Position numbers and translations under genes: made by a program. The notes beneath the pieces are model-generated. The model saw only the letters and a program-made list of their open reading frames with translations. It searched no databases and had not been told where the DNA came from. 64,000 nt of DNA, from positions 1-64,000 of the forward strand of contig JBEKTD010000013.1 of NCBI GenBank assembly GCA_049516395.1. The letters are read 5' to 3'. Source of the DNA: Fen-1362 sp049516395. Lineage in GTDB: Bacteria > Planctomycetota > Phycisphaerae > Sedimentisphaerales > Anaerobacaceae. Below, in pieces: positions 36,079-43,859 of this stretch. The first letter of the stretch is position 1; every line of letters starts with the position of its first letter.

Positions 36079-36903
36079 CTATTCCTCATCGAAAGCATCC
36101 TCTTGTTCGACATATTTTATCTCGAACTCTCTTCTCAAAGTGGCTAATACGTCGCCAAATGTCTCTCTGATATTATTCTTGCTGAATCGAATCTGCTCGA
36201 TTCCCTGTATGTTAGAAAACTCATCTGTCCCTTGTTCTAACAGAACGATTCCTTTACTGAACCCGAGTCGACCTTGAAAAAGGCCAATTTCATGAATGAC
36301 ATTCTGTCTGGCCCGCAATGTGCCATCAGAAGCTTCATCTTCGGCAGTCATTACAAGGAAGGCGAATGAACTCTTGGTCAGCATGTCATCAAGAATATCG
36401 CGAATGGCATGTCCGGCTCTTGCGCCGATTTCATAAGCTTCGATCCTGTATCCGTGCTTATCATGAAGATGATCCTTCAGATCACGCCACTGTTGATTTC
36501 TGCCGTGCCCAATAAAGATGACGGGTTTGGGTTGTTCTGGCTCTGGTGGCGGAGGAATACGAGATTCGTCTACATGTCCCTCGAATACTTCGAATACTTT
36601 CTCGATCTTAGATCGTTCGTCTCCCTCTACCTTTATAGTAGTTGTGCTCAAGTATCTATTTGTTATGAGGTAAATCCCACCAGGTTTTGTTTCAACTTTA
36701 AAAAAACTAGATCCATTACCACGACGATAATCGGCAAAGAACTCTTCAGGATTATCATGAGACCATTTTTCGTTCTGAATCTCGACGATCAGAAGTGAGT
36801 ATTTCAAATCGGACTTCGGATACATTTGCTGCAGGGAGACAACAGCTTCTCGAATTGTTTCTGGAGCAAATCGGACAAATTCATAACTCTTCTCTTTCTC
36901 CAT
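36079..36903 (-). CDS. TIR-like nucleotide-binding (PF10137-type) protein
   Basis: 274 residues. The N-terminal ~115 residues are an unrecognised domain ('FVRFAPETIREAVVSLQQMY', 'GGIYLITNRYLSTTTIKV'), followed by a Pro-rich linker ('IPPPPEPEQPKP'). The C-terminal 125-262 is a TIR-like domain of the CAP12/Pycsar-effector type: 'VIFIGHGRNQQWRDLKDHL', 'FAFLVMTAEDE', 'LRARQNVIHEIGLFQGRLG' (with the conserved Glu) and 'IQGIEQIRF'. Family members act as NAD-degrading or nucleotide-sensing effectors in anti-phage systems. Shine-Dalgarno 'aagga'. Sole gene of a direct-repeat-bounded insertion. Confidence 0.85.
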   Translation of the reverse strand: MEKEKSYEFVRFAPETIREAVVSLQQMYPKSDLKYSLLIVEIQNEKWSHDNPEEFFADYRRGNGSSFFKVETKPGGIYLITNRYLSTTTIKVEGDERSKIEKVFEVFEGHVDESRIPPPPEPEQPKPVIFIGHGRNQQWRDLKDHLHDKHGYRIEAYEIGARAGHAIRDILDDMLTKSSFAFLVMTAEDEASDGTLRARQNVIHEIGLFQGRLGFSKGIVLLEQGTDEFSNIQGIEQIRFSKNNIRETFGDVLATLRREFEIKYVEQEDAFDEE

Positions 36904-37000
36904 CTATCATTCCTTCCTGCTTCAAAGATATCGAACATAATAATATACAACGCAATTTCACTGATTTTATGCTGCCGAGAGAATAATGGCAATCCTCAGC

Positions 37001-37032
37001 TTTCCCCGGCCTGCACAGTTACGCGATGTAAG
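37001..37032. repeat. 32-bp direct repeat, right copy
   Basis: Perfect duplicate of 35978-36009, non-coding here. It is immediately followed by the hairpin at 37033-37062. Confidence 0.95.
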
Positions 37033-37062
37033 ACCGCCTTTGCACTTGGCAAGTGAGGCGGT
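37033..37062 (+). terminator. Displaced ccsA terminator hairpin
   Basis: 'accgcc' pairs with 'ggcggt' and inner 'cactt' with 'aagtg' around 'ggc'; a short T run follows. Directly adjoining the right direct repeat, it is what would follow the ccsA stop codon if the TIR insertion were absent. Confidence 0.7.
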
Positions 37063-37119
37063 TTGGGGTATAAAGTTATGGGTTTGGAACATTAATCAGG
37101 TTTTGAAAGGATAACAAAA

Positions 37120-37953
37120 ATGGTCAGGAACGTGGTTTTGGGTTTGGGGATAATTGTATTGTTGGCAACGATTGCGAATTGCGCGGAGCCGAATGCGGCA
37201 CCGGAGCAGAAAAAGCCGGAAGTAATTCAGTGGGTGGAAGTTGACGGCCAAAAATGGATGGTTCACGATGAAAAAAGACCGATGGCCCCGGTTGTCACAC
37301 CAGGTGAAGCAAGCTGCTATGACAAGGTTGGCACCGCCCCATCGGATGCAGTTGTGCTGTTTGACGGCAACGACATCTCCAAATGGGAAGGCGTAAAGAA
37401 CCCGAGGGGGCCGTTCCCATGGAAAATGGGCGAAGGGTATTTCGAAACCGTTAAGGACGCCGGCTTCATCCGCACGAAGCAGAAATTCGGGTCGTGCCAG
37501 CTTCATATCGAATTTGCCACGCCTGAAAAGGTAATGGGCAGCAGCCAGGGACGCGGAAACAGCGGCGTATTCCTTATGGATATGTATGAGATTCAGGTGC
37601 TTGATAACTATAAAAATCCCACTTACGCGGATGGTCAGTGCGGAGCGCTGTATGGCCGCAACGTGCCGCTGGCTAATGTATGTCGAAAGCCCGGTGAATG
37701 GCAGTCATACGATGTGGTATTCCACAGGCCGACGTTCAAGGACGGCAAGGTGGACAGGAAAGCGAGATTTACCGTATTTCAAAACGGCGTTCTAATTCAG
37801 GATAACGTCGAACTTCAGGGCGGGACCAACTGGATAGGTCCGCACGCGGTAACCGACTATGTGCCGCACGAGGACAAAAGGCCGTTATCACTGCAGGACC
37901 ACGGTAACCCGGTTAAATTCAGAAATATCTGGGTTCGCGAATTAAAAGATTAA
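37120..37953 (+). CDS. Secreted DUF1080 (3-keto-disaccharide hydrolase-like) protein
   Basis: 277 residues with a signal peptide (1-22, '..LGIIVLLATIANCAE'). The concanavalin-like DUF1080 core shows 'DAVVLFDGNDISKWEG', 'FGSCQLHIEFATPEKV', 'GRGNSGVFLMDMYEIQVLDNY', 'CGALYG', 'GEWQSYDVVFHRP' and a final 'PLSLQDHGNPVKFRNIWVREL'. Family members hydrolyse 3-keto-glycosides or bind sugars; they are highly expanded in planctomycetes. Shine-Dalgarno 'gaaagg'. Ends at a strong terminator. Confidence 0.92.
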   Translation: MVRNVVLGLGIIVLLATIANCAEPNAAPEQKKPEVIQWVEVDGQKWMVHDEKRPMAPVVTPGEASCYDKVGTAPSDAVVLFDGNDISKWEGVKNPRGPFPWKMGEGYFETVKDAGFIRTKQKFGSCQLHIEFATPEKVMGSSQGRGNSGVFLMDMYEIQVLDNYKNPTYADGQCGALYGRNVPLANVCRKPGEWQSYDVVFHRPTFKDGKVDRKARFTVFQNGVLIQDNVELQGGTNWIGPHAVTDYVPHEDKRPLSLQDHGNPVKFRNIWVRELKD

Positions 37954-37974
37954 TACAGACAAAAATTTAAAACC

Positions 37975-38006
37975 AAAAGGCCGGGCGATTTCGTCCGGCC
38001 TTTTTT
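37975..38006 (+). terminator. Rho-independent terminator, type shared with 43741
   Basis: A hairpin 'ggccggacg/cgtccggcc'-like: 'aggccgggcgatttcgtccg' then 'gcc' and six T. The core 'aggccgggcgatttcgtccg' and T run recur identically at 43744-43772, downstream of the orphan sensor gene. Confidence 0.92.
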
Positions 38007-38082
38007 GTTGGTAGTCGCAAAATACAAAAATTATCGATTTTTTGCGCTCATTTTTCAAACCGAGTTACACTATATTATAGAA

Positions 38083-38094
38083 GCTGATATCAGC
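38083..38094. promoter_or_regulatory. 12-bp perfect palindrome upstream of ECF-1
   Basis: 'gctgatatcagc' lies 27 bases before the ECF-1 ATG. Perfect palindromes with AT-rich centres also precede ECF-2 and ECF-3. Candidate operator; could be chance. Confidence 0.35.
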
Positions 38095-38121
38095 AGAGGA
38101 TTGAATTTGACAGGTGCAAGA

Positions 38122-38673
38122 ATGAACGAGACAACAGACCAGCCGACAGAGAACAAATTAGTTGAGCGGGCGCAGAACGGCTGCATAGACAGCTTCGGCG
38201 CACTCTACCGGCGACACTTCGGCAGTATGGTTGCCCTGGCGTATTCGGCAACGGGCAATATTTGCGTCGCAGAGGACGCTGCACAGGAAACATTCGCCAT
38301 TGCCTGCCGAGACCTGTCAAAATTAAAAAGTAAAGATAAGTTTGCGGCCTGGTTGGCCGGTATATGCCGAAACGTGGCCAGACAGATGAACAGGCAAAAA
38401 ATTCTTCAAGATGTGCAACGCCTGCCTCCTTCAAAACCACAGCCCGAACAAAATTTATTCAACGACGATATCAAGCGGATTGTCTGGCGGCTTGGCCGGC
38501 GTGACAAGGAGCCGATTGTGCTGAGGTATTATGACAACCTGTCTTACGAGCAGATTGCAGGGGTATTGGGTATTTCTGTGCAGGCGGTGCACGGCCGGCT
38601 GATTCGGGCAAAAAGAAAGGTAGCAAGGCAATTGAAGCGTGTTGGTGTAACAGAGGTGGCTTATGACATCTGA
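38122..38673 (+). CDS. ECF RNA polymerase sigma factor 1
   Basis: 183 residues from ATG 38122 ('aggtg' upstream); earlier in-frame codons lie in the AT-rich promoter. Sigma region 2 'FGALYRRHFGSMVALAYSATGNICVAEDAAQETFAIACRD' and region 4 'EPIVLRYYDNLSYEQIAGVLGISVQAVHGRLIRAKRKVARQL' are clear. The last codons overlap the following anti-sigma-like gene by 11 bases, so they are translationally coupled. It directs polymerase to an envelope-response regulon, probably including this operon. Confidence 0.93.
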   Translation: MNETTDQPTENKLVERAQNGCIDSFGALYRRHFGSMVALAYSATGNICVAEDAAQETFAIACRDLSKLKSKDKFAAWLAGICRNVARQMNRQKILQDVQRLPPSKPQPEQNLFNDDIKRIVWRLGRRDKEPIVLRYYDNLSYEQIAGVLGISVQAVHGRLIRAKRKVARQLKRVGVTEVAYDI

Positions 38674-40231
38674 AAACAATAACCGGCTGGATGATGCCCT
38701 TGCAAAAGCAATCGGCAGCGAAAAACCGGATCCGGATTTTGCCAAATGGCAGCAGGAACATCCGGAAGCAATGCAAATGTTGAAATCTCAGGCGACGCAG
38801 CAACCACACCCTCGCCGCCTGCCTGATATAGGGAGAATTATCATGAAAAGTCCGATTACAAAGTTAGCTGTTGCCGCAACTATAATTGTCGCGGTTGTCG
38901 TATCGGTATCGGTTTTCAACAAATCAATGCCTGCGGCCTTCGGGATTGAGCAGGTAATTGCCGCTTATGGCAATGTTCACTTTTTATATTTAAAATACTC
39001 CTGGCCCAATCAGCAGATAGAGAGCGAATTCTGGATTAAATCCGATGAACAGGGAAATGTCGCAAAAGTAAGAGGTGACCTTCGGGAAACAGGCGACGGC
39101 CCTAAACTCTTTGTCTGGACGCCCGAAAAATCGGAGTGCTGGTTTAAACGTTCAAATACGCTCTCTGTTTCAGGCCCATCCAAAGCAATTTCGCCCTGGC
39201 AAACTATTCTGGATCGGAGCCAGCCAAAATTGCTTATGAAAAAACTCCTCGAGGACCAAAACGAGGGAAAGGTTGACGTAGATATACAAAAACCGCAGGA
39301 CAAACAAAAACCTGTCCTTATAATTGCGACTTACAAAAATGAACAATTGAAAAGGATTTACTACATAGACCAAGCAACGGATTTAATTACTCGCGCGGAA
39401 AGATATAAAATTGAAGACAACAAGGAATTTCTTGAACTTGCAGTACAATTCTCCAGCGAACCTATAGACGAAAATATGTTTTCCATCGATAAAAAGGTTC
39501 CTAAAGATGTAAATGTGATTAAAGAGAGTAATCACAATTATGGTCTGTCTAAGGGAAAGATGAGTAATGAACAAGCCGCGGTTGAAACTGTGGGGCGGTT
39601 CCTCCAGGCCCTGATTGACAAGAACTACAGGAACGCGGCCCAATTATCCGGTGAATCAGAAGAAAAATTTAAAAATGAATACGTTAACGTTACTAAAATT
39701 ATTTCAATCGGGACGCCTGTCCTTCAGTCGAACTGGATTGAACCCAGCTTTAAAGTCCCCTGCGAGGTGGAAATCATAAACCTTGATGGACAGAAGACCA
39801 TTTGCAGACCCAATGCCTACGCAGGTCCCAATGATTCAAATACTTATACGTGCGGCCTAACCTGGATTGGGTACAAAGATACCGTGGATGGTCGCGAATA
39901 CATAGCAGACTTGTTGGCAGATCCGAACTGCGAAAAAACAACCCCAAAGGAGGCCGCAGAGGCATTTTTCAAGGCATGCTCAGAAAAAAACTGGGACGAA
40001 TTCGCGAAATTTATACCACGGCTGGATAACGATGACAGAATGGAACAAATAAAGGAATATCTCGGCGGACTGCAAGTTATAAGCATCGGCGAGCCATTTA
40101 AAAGGGGAGAATTCCCGGGCTGGTATGTGCCGTATAAAGTCAGATTTAACAATGGTCTTGTCCAAGACTGGGACCTTGCGATTAGAAACGATAATCCCGC
40201 CAAGCGATACGTCCTCGACGGCGGAATCTAA
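38663..40231 (+). CDS. Anti-sigma-like single-pass sensor protein, paralogue 1
   Basis: 522 residues. A short cytoplasmic N-terminus (1-60), one membrane helix (about 66-86, in 'ITKLAVAATIIVAVVVSVSVF'), a LolA-like outer region with 'EFWIKSDEQGNVAKVRG' and 'YYIDQATDLITRAERY', then two NTF2-like modules (about 297-420 and 427-522). The last ('AAEAFFKACSEKNWDEFAKF', 'SIGEPFKRGEFPGWYVPYKV') is nearly repeated in paralogue 2. ATG 38843 just before the helix has its own 'gggag' seven bases upstream. Coupled to ECF-1. Sigma-binding role is inferred from position. Confidence 0.75.
   Translation: MTSENNNRLDDALAKAIGSEKPDPDFAKWQQEHPEAMQMLKSQATQQPHPRRLPDIGRIIMKSPITKLAVAATIIVAVVVSVSVFNKSMPAAFGIEQVIAAYGNVHFLYLKYSWPNQQIESEFWIKSDEQGNVAKVRGDLRETGDGPKLFVWTPEKSECWFKRSNTLSVSGPSKAISPWQTILDRSQPKLLMKKLLEDQNEGKVDVDIQKPQDKQKPVLIIATYKNEQLKRIYYIDQATDLITRAERYKIEDNKEFLELAVQFSSEPIDENMFSIDKKVPKDVNVIKESNHNYGLSKGKMSNEQAAVETVGRFLQALIDKNYRNAAQLSGESEEKFKNEYVNVTKIISIGTPVLQSNWIEPSFKVPCEVEIINLDGQKTICRPNAYAGPNDSNTYTCGLTWIGYKDTVDGREYIADLLADPNCEKTTPKEAAEAFFKACSEKNWDEFAKFIPRLDNDDRMEQIKEYLGGLQVISIGEPFKRGEFPGWYVPYKVRFNNGLVQDWDLAIRNDNPAKRYVLDGGI
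38843..38845 (+). promoter_or_regulatory. Internal Shine-Dalgarno/ATG in paralogue 1
   Basis: 'gggag' at 38831-38835 and in-frame ATG 38843 with a seven-base spacer. Initiation here would give a protein starting 'MKSPITKLAVAA' that lacks the 60-residue cytoplasmic part but keeps the membrane helix and sensor domain. The same arrangement is in the three other paralogues. Confidence 0.45.
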
Positions 40232-40257
40232 ATGAACCAGGATTGTTTCCTCCTGAT

Positions 40258-40286
40258 GGCCGGGTTTTTGCCCGGCCTTTTTTATG
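40258..40286 (+). terminator. Rho-independent terminator after paralogue 1
   Basis: Hairpin 'ggccgggtttttgcccggcc' followed by six T. The following 'atgcgca' is shared with the terminator region at 47331-47366. Confidence 0.92.
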
Positions 40287-40392
40287 CGCAGAAGGCGTTT
40301 ATCCGCCACGAAAAAGTAATCCTGCCAAAAAAGCAGTATTTTTAAACTAAAACACTCGCTAAAATCGTCAGGTTAGTAGTTGAAGCTTCAAC

Positions 40393-40404
40393 AGCTATAT
40401 AGCT
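40393..40404. promoter_or_regulatory. 12-bp perfect palindrome upstream of ECF-2
   Basis: 'agctatatagct', 15 bases before the ECF-2 ATG, with a second perfect palindrome 'tgaagcttca' at 40381-40390. The centre 'tatata' is shared with the ECF-3 palindrome. Candidate operator. Confidence 0.35.
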
Positions 40405-40419
40405 TTGGAAAGTAATTTA

Positions 40420-40965
40420 ATGTCGGAAGACAAACAAATACTGAAAAGACTGCAAAGGGGCGACAAAGACGCCTTACGCCAGCTCTATGAAAAGTATACG
40501 GATATTTTAGTCAGTGTTGCCGTGACGCTTGTTCACGACGTTCAAACCGCTGAGGATTGCCTTCACGACGCATTTATTGATTTTGCGACGGCTGTGCCGG
40601 GGCTGCGGATTCACGGTAATCTCCGCAGTTACTTGATAAGCTGCGTCGCAAACCGTGCGCGTGACCTGCTGCGAAAAAGAGCAAGGTCGGCGAATGTGGA
40701 CGTGGGGCTGGTTGAGCTTGCGGCGAATACTGATGAGCCGAGCAGCCGGCTCACAACCAGCGAAGGCGCCAGGCAGGTATTCGACGCGCTTGTGCAACTG
40801 CCTTATGAGCAGCGAGAAGTATTTATCCTGCACGTACAGGGAGATATGACCTTTCAGCAGATTGCCGAACAAATTGGAGCGTCAATCAACACGGTACAAA
40901 GCAGATATCGTTACGGGATTGAAAAATTGAGGTCCCTTTTGAATACAGAGTGTGAAAATGAATAA
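40420..40965 (+). CDS. ECF RNA polymerase sigma factor 2
   Basis: 181 residues from ATG 40420. Region 2 'LRQLYEKYTDILVSVAVTLVHDVQTAEDCLHDAFIDFA' and region 4 'QREVFILHVQGDMTFQQIAEQIGASINTVQSRYRYGIEKLR'. An upstream TTG at 40405 is unlikely. Its 3' end overlaps the next gene by 8 (ATG) to 14 (GTG) bases, giving translational coupling to anti-sigma-like paralogue 2. Confidence 0.92.
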   Translation: MSEDKQILKRLQRGDKDALRQLYEKYTDILVSVAVTLVHDVQTAEDCLHDAFIDFATAVPGLRIHGNLRSYLISCVANRARDLLRKRARSANVDVGLVELAANTDEPSSRLTTSEGARQVFDALVQLPYEQREVFILHVQGDMTFQQIAEQIGASINTVQSRYRYGIEKLRSLLNTECENE

Positions 40966-42580
40966 CGAAAAGATAGAAAAACTGGCCAAAGAAATACGAA
41001 TCAAGCCGGATGTTATTAACAAAGACCGGATTCTTGCCGACGCCGCGAACGCCCTTGACAAGGCCATAGCAGCAAAAGCGCCGGTCGCCGGAATGAGTTT
41101 ATGGAGAACAATTATGCACAGCAGAATAACGAAATTCGCCGCTGCGGCGATGATACTAATATCGATAGTGTTTTTAGCCACGATATTGACCAAGACAACA
41201 TCAACAGCTTCGGCGGCGGCAGTCCAGATGCTTACCGAGGCGAGTAAGGCAGTTCAAGACATACGGTCAATTCACATCAAGGCGCAAATGCGAACGCTTC
41301 CGGGCGACAATTTCAGCTACATCGGCCTTGATTTGGATTTTGTGCCAATCGAAATGTGGAAGAAAGTGGATGACGCAGGTATTTTGCGATGGAGAATCGA
41401 GAAGCCAAGGCGAGTGATTGTTACGGACGGCAACTCGACTATAATGTTAATGAAGCCCAATTACGCCGTCAAATCAGAGAGGCCGTATCCTATTGGCTGT
41501 TTCGATGCCTGGTGCGGACATCTGCTGAATGTTGATGGCCTTCTTGACAGCGCCATCAATGAAGCGAAAAACAGGTCGGATACCGAATTGAAGCTGCGAC
41601 AGGGAGTGTCGAGCAGCGGACCGGAGACAATACTTGAGATTGAGAGCAAAGCAGCCGGTGACTATACAAATGATTATCTCAAGAACAAGTTCATCTCGGA
41701 ATCCGATAACAAGAAGGTCTATTACTTCGACGCCCAAACCAAGCTCCTGAAAGGTTTTGAGGTATTCGTGCACACAGACAAAGGAGACGTCCTTATTTTC
41801 GAGGTCAACGAGATTGAATACAACCCGCAAATCGATGATGGGCTGTTCAAACTTGAATTGCCGCAGGATGTTGTGTGGTCGCAGGAGCCGCAGGTCCTGT
41901 CGGACAACGAAAAGTATGTGAATATGACACCGAAACAGGCGGCTGAAACGTTTTTCAAGGCCTGCTCGGAGAAAAACTGGGATGAAGTTCTCAAATTCTG
42001 GTCAGCATCACGTATTGATGAAAGATTAAAAGAGTACGTCGGCGGGCTGGAGATTATCAGTATCGGAGAACCATTCAAATCAGGTTTGTATCCGGGCTGG
42101 TTCGTGCCCTATGAAGTCCGACTTCAGTCACAGGAATTCAATGTGCGAGTCTCAAACGCGAATCCCGCCAATCGCTTCGTCATAACCGGAACGTTCGATT
42201 CTAAAATGGAACTTCAAGAGGAAACAAAATGGTCGAGCGAGCCGAATATTCTGCCTGATAACGATGTTTATGCCAAAATGTCGCCGCAAGAGTCGGTGAA
42301 GAAATATTTCGAGGCATTTTCAAAGCTGGACTTCAACGAAATGCAAAAGTTTGAGCCGGACTCAGCTGTGAAAGCAATGAAGGGCGAATGCGAGGAGGCG
42401 AAGAAACACGGTATGGATATTAAAGAACAAATTCCAACTGTGGAAGTTGGAGAAGCTTTCTGGTCGGCTGAACAATCCGCTTACTTCGTGAAGTGCCATA
42501 TATCGGGTGTTAAAAAGTTTAACCTGGCAGTGAGAAACGATAATCCCGCAAAGCGATGGGTCGTTGACGGCGGATTATGA
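40958..42580 (+). CDS. Anti-sigma-like single-pass sensor protein, paralogue 2
   Basis: 540 residues from ATG 40958 (GTG 40952 also possible). Cytoplasmic N-terminus of ~52 residues, 'WRTIMHSRITKFAAAAMILISIVFLATIL' containing the membrane helix, a LolA-like domain ('LRWRIEKPRRVIVTDGNSTIMLM'), then two NTF2-like modules (about 322-420 and 440-540). Module one is almost the same as the last module of paralogue 1 ('FFKACSEKNWDEV', 'SIGEPFKSGLYPGWFVPYEV'). Internal ATG 41114 with 'ggag' at 41103-41106 precedes the helix. Presumed regulator of ECF-2. Confidence 0.75.
   Translation: MNNEKIEKLAKEIRIKPDVINKDRILADAANALDKAIAAKAPVAGMSLWRTIMHSRITKFAAAAMILISIVFLATILTKTTSTASAAAVQMLTEASKAVQDIRSIHIKAQMRTLPGDNFSYIGLDLDFVPIEMWKKVDDAGILRWRIEKPRRVIVTDGNSTIMLMKPNYAVKSERPYPIGCFDAWCGHLLNVDGLLDSAINEAKNRSDTELKLRQGVSSSGPETILEIESKAAGDYTNDYLKNKFISESDNKKVYYFDAQTKLLKGFEVFVHTDKGDVLIFEVNEIEYNPQIDDGLFKLELPQDVVWSQEPQVLSDNEKYVNMTPKQAAETFFKACSEKNWDEVLKFWSASRIDERLKEYVGGLEIISIGEPFKSGLYPGWFVPYEVRLQSQEFNVRVSNANPANRFVITGTFDSKMELQEETKWSSEPNILPDNDVYAKMSPQESVKKYFEAFSKLDFNEMQKFEPDSAVKAMKGECEEAKKHGMDIKEQIPTVEVGEAFWSAEQSAYFVKCHISGVKKFNLAVRNDNPAKRWVVDGGL
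41114..41116 (+). promoter_or_regulatory. Internal Shine-Dalgarno/ATG in paralogue 2
   Basis: 'ggag' at 41103-41106 and in-frame ATG at 41114, seven-base spacer, directly before the membrane helix ('MHSRITKFAAAA'). Confidence 0.45.
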
Positions 42581-42664
42581 CACTTAAAGCAGTTGAGATT
42601 TTAATGTCGCAGGACGACGCGGCAACTTCGGCCGCGCAGCCCGCTTGAGATAAGGAGAATGATT

Positions 42665-43720
42665 ATGAGAAGTACAATAGCAAAATTAGCCGTCACAGCA
42701 GCAGTTATCGTCGCGGTGGTCGCGGCCATAACGGTTTTGAACAAGTCAGTGCCTGTGGCCTTTGGAGTTGAACAGGTAGTTGACGATTATAACAATGTCC
42801 GCTTTTTGCACGTGAAACAATTCGGGGACAATCAAAAGGAGCCCGACGAATTCTGGATTAAATCAAATGAACATGGTCGTGTCGCAAAAGCAAGATATTA
42901 CCTGCCAGTAACCGAGGATGGTGTTAAACTCATTACCTGGACGCCGGAAAGAGCCGAAATCTGGTTTAAAACCAAGAATAGTTTGCTTATCTGCCAACCC
43001 AAAGGGATTGAGGACTGGATGCAAAAGATTCTGGAGCAGTGCCAGCCAAAATTGGTTATGAAAAGGCATCTTGAAGACCAGAAGGCGGGCAAAGTTGACA
43101 TAGATAAACAAAGACCGGAGGATAAGCAAAAACCTGCCCTCATCGTTGTGACTTATAAAACCAAGCCCCAAAAAGGCATTTACTACATTGACCAGTCAAT
43201 GGATTTAATTACTCGCATTGAAGTTTATAGCACCGAAAACAACAAAGATGTCCTTAAGTCCACGATGCAGTTTTCTGACTATAACATCCCTATAGATGAA
43301 AATATGTTTTCTCTCGAAAGTGAAGTGCCTAAGAATATAACCTTAGTCAATCAGCTCAATCAGCTTATCGGTATTCCTCAAGGCAGCATGACCGATGAGC
43401 AGGCAGCGGCGGAAACGATACGCCAGTTTTTCCAGGCGCTGATAGACAAGGACTACAAAAAAGCAGGTTCGGTATACTCCGGAGTTTCCGAAGAAAAAGC
43501 GAAAGAAATCTTTAGCCGTCTTAATGTTACGGCAATCATTTCAATCGGTACTCCAACACCACATCCGGAAACAGGGCCGCATAGTTTCAGGGTCCCCTGT
43601 GAACTGGAAATTACCAATCCCGATGGGAAAAAGACCACTTGGAAGCCCTATGGCCCGTTCACAAGATGCGGAGACGATGAAACACATCCGGACCGTTGGA
43701 TAATACATGGCGGGATCTGA
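42665..43720 (+). CDS. Orphan sensor paralogue lacking the cytoplasmic domain
   Basis: 351 residues starting directly at the helix ('MRSTIAKLAVTAAVIVAVVAAITV'). I chose ATG 42665 over 42659 because 'aaggag' at 42652-42657 is seven bases from it. The rest parallels paralogue 1: 'FGVEQVVDDYNNVRFLHVKQF', 'EFWIKSNEHGRVAKARY', 'YYIDQSMDLITRIEVY', and one NTF2-like module from about 240. It has no adjacent sigma gene of its own. It is the natural counterpart of the short form predicted from internal starts in the other paralogues. Confidence 0.8.
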   Translation: MRSTIAKLAVTAAVIVAVVAAITVLNKSVPVAFGVEQVVDDYNNVRFLHVKQFGDNQKEPDEFWIKSNEHGRVAKARYYLPVTEDGVKLITWTPERAEIWFKTKNSLLICQPKGIEDWMQKILEQCQPKLVMKRHLEDQKAGKVDIDKQRPEDKQKPALIVVTYKTKPQKGIYYIDQSMDLITRIEVYSTENNKDVLKSTMQFSDYNIPIDENMFSLESEVPKNITLVNQLNQLIGIPQGSMTDEQAAAETIRQFFQALIDKDYKKAGSVYSGVSEEKAKEIFSRLNVTAIISIGTPTPHPETGPHSFRVPCELEITNPDGKKTTWKPYGPFTRCGDDETHPDRWIIHGGI

Positions 43721-43740
43721 TAATCTGATGTGACAATGAT

Positions 43741-43775
43741 AATAGGCCGGGCGATTTCGTCCGGCCTTTTTTATT
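43741..43775 (+). terminator. Rho-independent terminator, type shared with 37975
   Basis: 'aggccgggcgatttcgtccg' plus 'gcc' and six T, same core as after the DUF1080 gene. The reuse suggests segmental duplication of intergenic DNA in the ECF block. Confidence 0.92.
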
Positions 43776-43802
43776 ATTTTTGCCGCAAAAGAGGCTTTTT
43801 CA

Positions 43803-43816
43803 TCACTATATAGTGA
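43803..43816. promoter_or_regulatory. 14-bp perfect palindrome upstream of ECF-3
   Basis: 'tcactatatagtga' ends 43 bases before the ECF-3 ATG. Together with the ECF-1 and ECF-2 palindromes, a candidate operator class. Confidence 0.4.
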
Positions 43817-43859
43817 AGACCCAGGGTTTTTTTGATATGTTAGTGTGTGGAGTTTAAAA

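Larger units (their letters stand above)
36010..37032. mobile_element. 1,023-bp single-gene TIR-like insertion bounded by direct repeats
   Basis: Between the two 32-bp direct repeats lies one gene (TIR-like, minus strand) with its own upstream region and nothing else: no transposase, integrase or terminal inverted repeat is visible. The left repeat is the native ccsA 3' end; beyond the right repeat comes a hairpin that would fit as ccsA's own terminator. Deleting one repeat plus the insert would restore ccsA-stop-terminator exactly. Best explained as insertion of a defence-type gene with 32-bp duplication, or site-specific recombination at ccsA. Confidence 0.7.

Noticed and set aside
36010..37032. 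Classical insertion sequence
   Set aside because: No transposase and no terminal inverted repeats; a 32-bp direct duplication is longer than typical IS target duplications.
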